Shown: positions 60,654 to 64,000 of the stretch, piece by piece
How the letters are laid out: every line of letters begins with the position of its first letter
Numbering within the stretch: position 1 is the stretch's first letter
Assembly: GCF_002291425.1 (NCBI RefSeq)
Contig: NZ_CP014136.1
Span: forward strand, 992,001-1,056,000
Origin: Gibbsiella quercinecans
GTDB taxonomy: Bacteria; Pseudomonadota; Gammaproteobacteria; Enterobacterales; Enterobacteriaceae
Reading direction: 5' to 3'
DNA length: 64,000 bases
Notes under the pieces: generated by a model
Seen by the model: the letters and a program-made list of their open reading frames with translations, nothing else
The model's database searches: none
Told to the model about the DNA's origin: nothing
Program-made: the position numbers and the translations under genes

Positions 60654-61313
60654 ATGCAGTTCGACTGGAGCGCCATTTGGCCCGCCATCCCAATCCTGTT
60701 AGAAGGCGCCAAAATGACCCTGTGGATTTCTGTCCTCGGTCTGGTTGGCGGCCTTATCATCGGCCTTATCGCCGGCTTTGCACGCACCTACGGCGGTTGG
60801 ATCAGCAACCATATTGCGTTGGTCTTTATCGAAGTTATCCGCGGTACGCCGATTGTGGTGCAGGTGATGTTTATCTACTTCGCCCTGCCGATGGCGTTTA
60901 CGGATTTGCGGATCGATCCTTTCAGCGCGGCGGTGGTCACCATCATGATCAACTCCGGCGCCTATATTGCTGAAATCACCCGCGGCGCCGTGCTGTCTAT
61001 CCATAAGGGCTTTCGCGAAGCCGGGCTGGCGCTTGGCCTGTCACGCCGCGAAACCATCCGCTACGTGATCATGCCGCTGGCGCTGCGCCGCATGCTGCCG
61101 CCGCTGGGTAACCAGTGGATCATCAGCATTAAAGACACCTCACTGTTTATCGTGATCGGCGTGGCTGAACTGACCCGCCAAGGGCAGGAAATTATTGCCG
61201 GTAACTTCCGCGCCCTGGAAATCTGGAGCGCCGTGGCGGTTATCTATCTGATTATTACCCTGGTGCTGAGCTTTATTCTGCGCCGCCTGGAAAGAAGGAT
61301 GAAAATCCTGTGA
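60654..61313 (+). CDS. glnP: Glutamine ABC transporter permease GlnP
   Basis: Inner-membrane permease of 219 residues with about 5 membrane segments, HisM/GlnP family. [20 protein letters not shown] starts it, and the EAA loop is [29 protein letters not shown]. It aligns end to end with E. coli GlnP. The ATG giving MQFDWS follows GGGAGAAAACACC. Its stop overlaps the glnQ GTG start. Confidence 0.96.
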   Translation: MQFDWSAIWPAIPILLEGAKMTLWISVLGLVGGLIIGLIAGFARTYGGWISNHIALVFIEVIRGTPIVVQVMFIYFALPMAFTDLRIDPFSAAVVTIMINSGAYIAEITRGAVLSIHKGFREAGLALGLSRRETIRYVIMPLALRRMLPPLGNQWIISIKDTSLFIVIGVAELTRQGQEIIAGNFRALEIWSAVAVIYLIITLVLSFILRRLERRMKIL

Positions 61314-62032
61314 TCGAATTTAAAAACGTCTCTAAACATTTTGGCCAAACCAAAGTGCTGCATGATATCGACCTGAAGATTAACCAGGGCGAAGTCGTCG
61401 TCATCATCGGGCCTTCAGGTTCGGGGAAATCCACCCTGCTGCGCTGCATTAACAAGCTGGAAGAGATCACCAGCGGCGATCTGATCGTCGATGGGCTAAA
61501 AGTGAACGATCCGAAAGTGGATGAGCGCCTGATCCGCCAGGAAGCCGGCATGGTTTTCCAGCAGTTTTATCTGTTCCCACAGCTGACCGCGCTGGAAAAC
61601 GTCGCCTTTGGCCCTATCCGCGTGCGCGGCATCAAAAAGGCCGAAGCGGAGAAGCAGGCGCGCGAGCTGCTGGCAAAAGTCGGGCTGGAGGAGCGGGCTC
61701 ACCACTACCCTGGCGAGCTTTCCGGCGGCCAGCAACAGCGCGTGGCCATCGCCCGTGCGCTGGCGGTAAAACCGAAGATGATGCTGTTCGATGAGCCCAC
61801 CTCCGCCCTCGATCCGGAACTGCGCCATGAGGTGCTGAAGGTAATGCAGGATCTGGCGGAAGAAGGCATGACCATGGTGATCGTCACCCACGAAGTCGGC
61901 TTTGCCGAAAAGGTGGCTTCGCGCCTGATCTTTATTGATAAGGGCCGCATTGCACAAGACGGGGAACCGCATGCCCTGATCAACAATCCGCCCAGCCCGC
62001 GCCTGCGCGAATTCCTGCAGCACGTTTCCTGA
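61310..62032 (+). CDS. glnQ: Glutamine ABC transporter ATPase GlnQ
   Basis: Cytosolic ATPase of 240 residues. Walker A is GPSGSGKST (about 34-42), the signature [15 protein letters not shown], Walker [16 protein letters not shown], and the switch His in VIVTHEVGF. It starts with GTG, overlapping the glnP stop by 4 bases (GTGA), so it is translationally coupled. Confidence 0.97.
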   Translation: MIEFKNVSKHFGQTKVLHDIDLKINQGEVVVIIGPSGSGKSTLLRCINKLEEITSGDLIVDGLKVNDPKVDERLIRQEAGMVFQQFYLFPQLTALENVAFGPIRVRGIKKAEAEKQARELLAKVGLEERAHHYPGELSGGQQQRVAIARALAVKPKMMLFDEPTSALDPELRHEVLKVMQDLAEEGMTMVIVTHEVGFAEKVASRLIFIDKGRIAQDGEPHALINNPPSPRLREFLQHVS

Positions 62033-62046
62033 TCGCTTCTGCTCTG

Positions 62047-62070
62047 GCGGGCGCACTGCGCCCGCTATCT
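62047..62070 (+). terminator. Terminator after glnQ
   Basis: GCGGGCGC-act-GCGCCCGC is a perfect 8-bp GC stem with a 3-base loop, 14 bp after glnQ, followed by a weak tatctt tract. Confidence 0.75.
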
Positions 62071-62158
62071 TGATTCCCACGCACCGCTGGTCAATTCCCT
62101 ACTATAATGGGTGTTTTTTGCTTTACCCCGTTTCCTGGGCACGACAAAGAGAGGAACA

Positions 62159-64000
62159 ATGCCGCCTAACGCATACGCCCGATTAGCCACCTGTCTGCGC
62201 CAATGCCGCTTTCTGTTATTACTGCCGCTGTTGTTTTGGTTCACCCCTCCTGCCTTCGCCGCCGCTGCGGCAGACCAACAGAAAGCGTCTTATGCCACGT
62301 TAGCCCACCTGCTGGAAGACGATCAGGCGCGGGCCAACCTGATTGCCCAGCTAAAGCAAGCGGCGGGTGAAGCGCCCGCGCAACAACAAACCGCCCCGCC
62401 GCCGGCCTTGAGTGATGGCCTTGGCGATCTGGTACAAAGCGCGTTTGATAGCGTTACCCACAAACTGGCAACGCTGCAAAAAACCATTGATTCCGGCCCG
62501 AAGCGCGCGTTCCATCGCGACAACTTTCTGCGCGCGCTGGGCTATTTCCTGCTCACGGCGGCGGTCACATTTGCCTTTTTCCATCTGATCCGGCGCCTGG
62601 TTAGCCCACTGTACCGGCGGATGGGCGACTGGGGCCACCACGTTAAGCACCGCCAGCAGGGGCCGTGGTACAAGCTCCCGGCGGCGATTATCGGCGCGTT
62701 TGTGATTGATCTGCTGATTCTGCTGATGGCGCTGGCCGCAGGCAATCTGTTCGCCCAACACATGAATGCCGGCAGCGCCGTGATCACCCGCCAACAAACG
62801 CTGTTTCTTAACGCCTTCGCGGTGATTGAGTTTTTCAAAGCCGTGCTGCGGCTGATTTTTTCCCCACGCTTCAGCTACCTGCGCCCGTTCCCGTTTAGCG
62901 ATGAGACAGCCCGTTACTGGAATACACGGCTGGCCTGGCTAAGCGGCCTGATCGGCTATGGGCTGATGGTGGTGGTGCCGATTATCGCCACCCAAATAAG
63001 CTACGCGGCAGCAGCGCTCACCAACCTGGCCATCATGCTCACGCTAACGCTGTATGCTTTTGGCCTGATCCTGCATAACCGCAAGCCTATTCAGCACCAA
63101 ATCAACCTGCTGGCGGAACGCTCGATGACCTTCTTCAGCGTGTTTCTGCGTGGGCTGGGGCACGTCTGGCATTTGCTGGCCATGGCCTATTTCCTGGTGC
63201 TGTTCGTGCTGTCACAGTTTGATCTTGGCAACAGCCTGCGCTTTATGATGACCGCCACGGTGAAAAGCCTGCTGGTGATCGGCGCGGGGGCGCTGCTTTC
63301 CGGTATGCTGACCCGTTGGATTTTCCGCCGCATCACGCTGCCCGACGATGTTAACCGCCGTTATCCGATGCTGGAACGGCGCATCAATGCCTATATTCCC
63401 AACGGGCTGAAAATTTTGCGGGTAATAGTGGTGGCTGCAGTGACGCTGTTTTTACTCGACGCCTGGCATATCCTCAATCTGTACCAGTGGGCAGGCAGTG
63501 ACATCGGTGGGCGTGTAATTAGCGGGCTGCTGCATATCTTACTGATCGTGGCCATCGCCGTTGTCAGTTGGACCCTGATGGCCAGCGTGATCGAGCACCG
63601 CTTGGCGCTGGAGGTGAGCAACAGCGTGCACCCAAGCGCGCGCGAACGCACCTTGCTGACGCTGTTTCGCAACGTCCTGGCCATCGTAATCAGCACCATC
63701 ACCATCATGATCGTGCTGTCGCAGGTGGGCATCAACATCGCGCCATTGCTGGCCGGGGCCGGGGCGCTTGGCCTGGCCATCAGCTTCGGCGCGCAGACGC
63801 TGGTGAAGGATGTGATCACCGGTGTGTTTATTCAGTTTGAGAACGGCATGAACAGCGGTGAGTACGTGACCGTCAGCGGCATCACCGGCACGGTAGAGCG
63901 CATGACCATCCGTTCCATCGGGCTGCGTGATGACTATGGCGTGTACCATATCGTGCCCTACTCTTCGATCACCACGCTGGCAAACTACGCGCGCGAGTTC
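62159..64000 (+). CDS. ybiO: MscS-family mechanosensitive channel YbiO, 3' end outside window
   Basis: The frame opens at an ATG with a GAGAGGA site and stays open for 614 codons to the window edge. The N-terminal signal peptide (ending PAFAA) is followed by a periplasmic segment, about eight extra membrane helices (about 125-520), then the MscS pore and beta domain: GALGLAISFGAQTLVKDVIT and FENGMNSGEYVTV. The layout and neighbourhood (next to glnHPQ) match E. coli YbiO, a moderate-conductance channel that opens under hypo-osmotic shock. A TATAAT at 62103-62108 may be its -10. About 120 residues are probably missing. Confidence 0.93.
   Translation, partial: MPPNAYARLATCLRQCRFLLLLPLLFWFTPPAFAAAAADQQKASYATLAHLLEDDQARANLIAQLKQAAGEAPAQQQTAPPPALSDGLGDLVQSAFDSVTHKLATLQKTIDSGPKRAFHRDNFLRALGYFLLTAAVTFAFFHLIRRLVSPLYRRMGDWGHHVKHRQQGPWYKLPAAIIGAFVIDLLILLMALAAGNLFAQHMNAGSAVITRQQTLFLNAFAVIEFFKAVLRLIFSPRFSYLRPFPFSDETARYWNTRLAWLSGLIGYGLMVVVPIIATQISYAAAALTNLAIMLTLTLYAFGLILHNRKPIQHQINLLAERSMTFFSVFLRGLGHVWHLLAMAYFLVLFVLSQFDLGNSLRFMMTATVKSLLVIGAGALLSGMLTRWIFRRITLPDDVNRRYPMLERRINAYIPNGLKILRVIVVAAVTLFLLDAWHILNLYQWAGSDIGGRVISGLLHILLIVAIAVVSWTLMASVIEHRLALEVSNSVHPSARERTLLTLFRNVLAIVISTITIMIVLSQVGINIAPLLAGAGALGLAISFGAQTLVKDVITGVFIQFENGMNSGEYVTVSGITGTVERMTIRSIGLRDDYGVYHIVPYSSITTLANYAREF

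Overview
The window is GC-rich, densely coded chromosomal DNA of an enterobacterium. Gene content and protein sequences recall Escherichia coli loci (sanA-mgl-yeiB-folE-yeiG, then moeAB-iaaA-gsi, ybiT, ompX-rhtA, dps, glnHPQ, ybiO), but the mosaic order, ERIC elements and abundant CCCTCTCCC-type palindromic repeats fit a Serratia-like member of the Yersiniaceae. The genus is an inference. No rRNA, tRNA, CRISPR array, transposase or phage gene was seen.

Layout. 1-4.8 kb: end of sanA, then the galactose importer mglBAC with a CRP site and a GalR/GalS-type operator, but no galS beside it. 4.8-11.5 kb: an accessory block holding an unassigned TonB-dependent receptor and, facing it, an exbD-tonB-exbB operon whose last gene encodes an exported phospholipase-D-superfamily protein resembling animal PLD3/PLD4. 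This is the best candidate for an undescribed system. 11.6-19.6 kb: yeiB, folE, an MFS exporter/LysR pair, the glutathione-dependent formaldehyde pathway (frmA, yeiG) and a YghA-like SDR. 19.7-29.2 kb: the glutathione importer gsiABCD with iaaA (and a broken duplicate of the gsiD 3' end), and moeAB for molybdenum cofactor. 29.5-34.2 kb: ABC-F ybiT, mqo, a MarA-like regulator and a HicB antitoxin remnant.

34.3-41.2 kb: a chaperone-usher fimbrial operon (major subunit, chaperone, usher, tip adhesin) with a divergent two-gene regulatory pair (EAL phosphodiesterase and LuxR-type protein). 41.2-47.8 kb: choline-to-glycine-betaine osmoprotection (betIBA and betT). 47.9-54 kb: four-carbon sugar acid (tetronate) catabolism (ygbI regulator, ltnD, otnK, otnC, otnI, GntP-type permease). 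54-64 kb: ompX, rhtA, an exported DUF4432 protein, a small P-loop kinase-like protein, dps, ybiI, the nitrogen-regulated glutamine importer glnHPQ, and the start of the MscS-type channel gene ybiO, which runs off the end.

A recurrent theme is repeats in gene gaps: palindromes of the form CCCTCACCC-N-CCCTCTCCC/GGGAGAGGG are locally amplified into tandem arrays with periods of 50, 68, 87 and 117 bp, several inside operons, and one such array has duplicated the end of gsiD.
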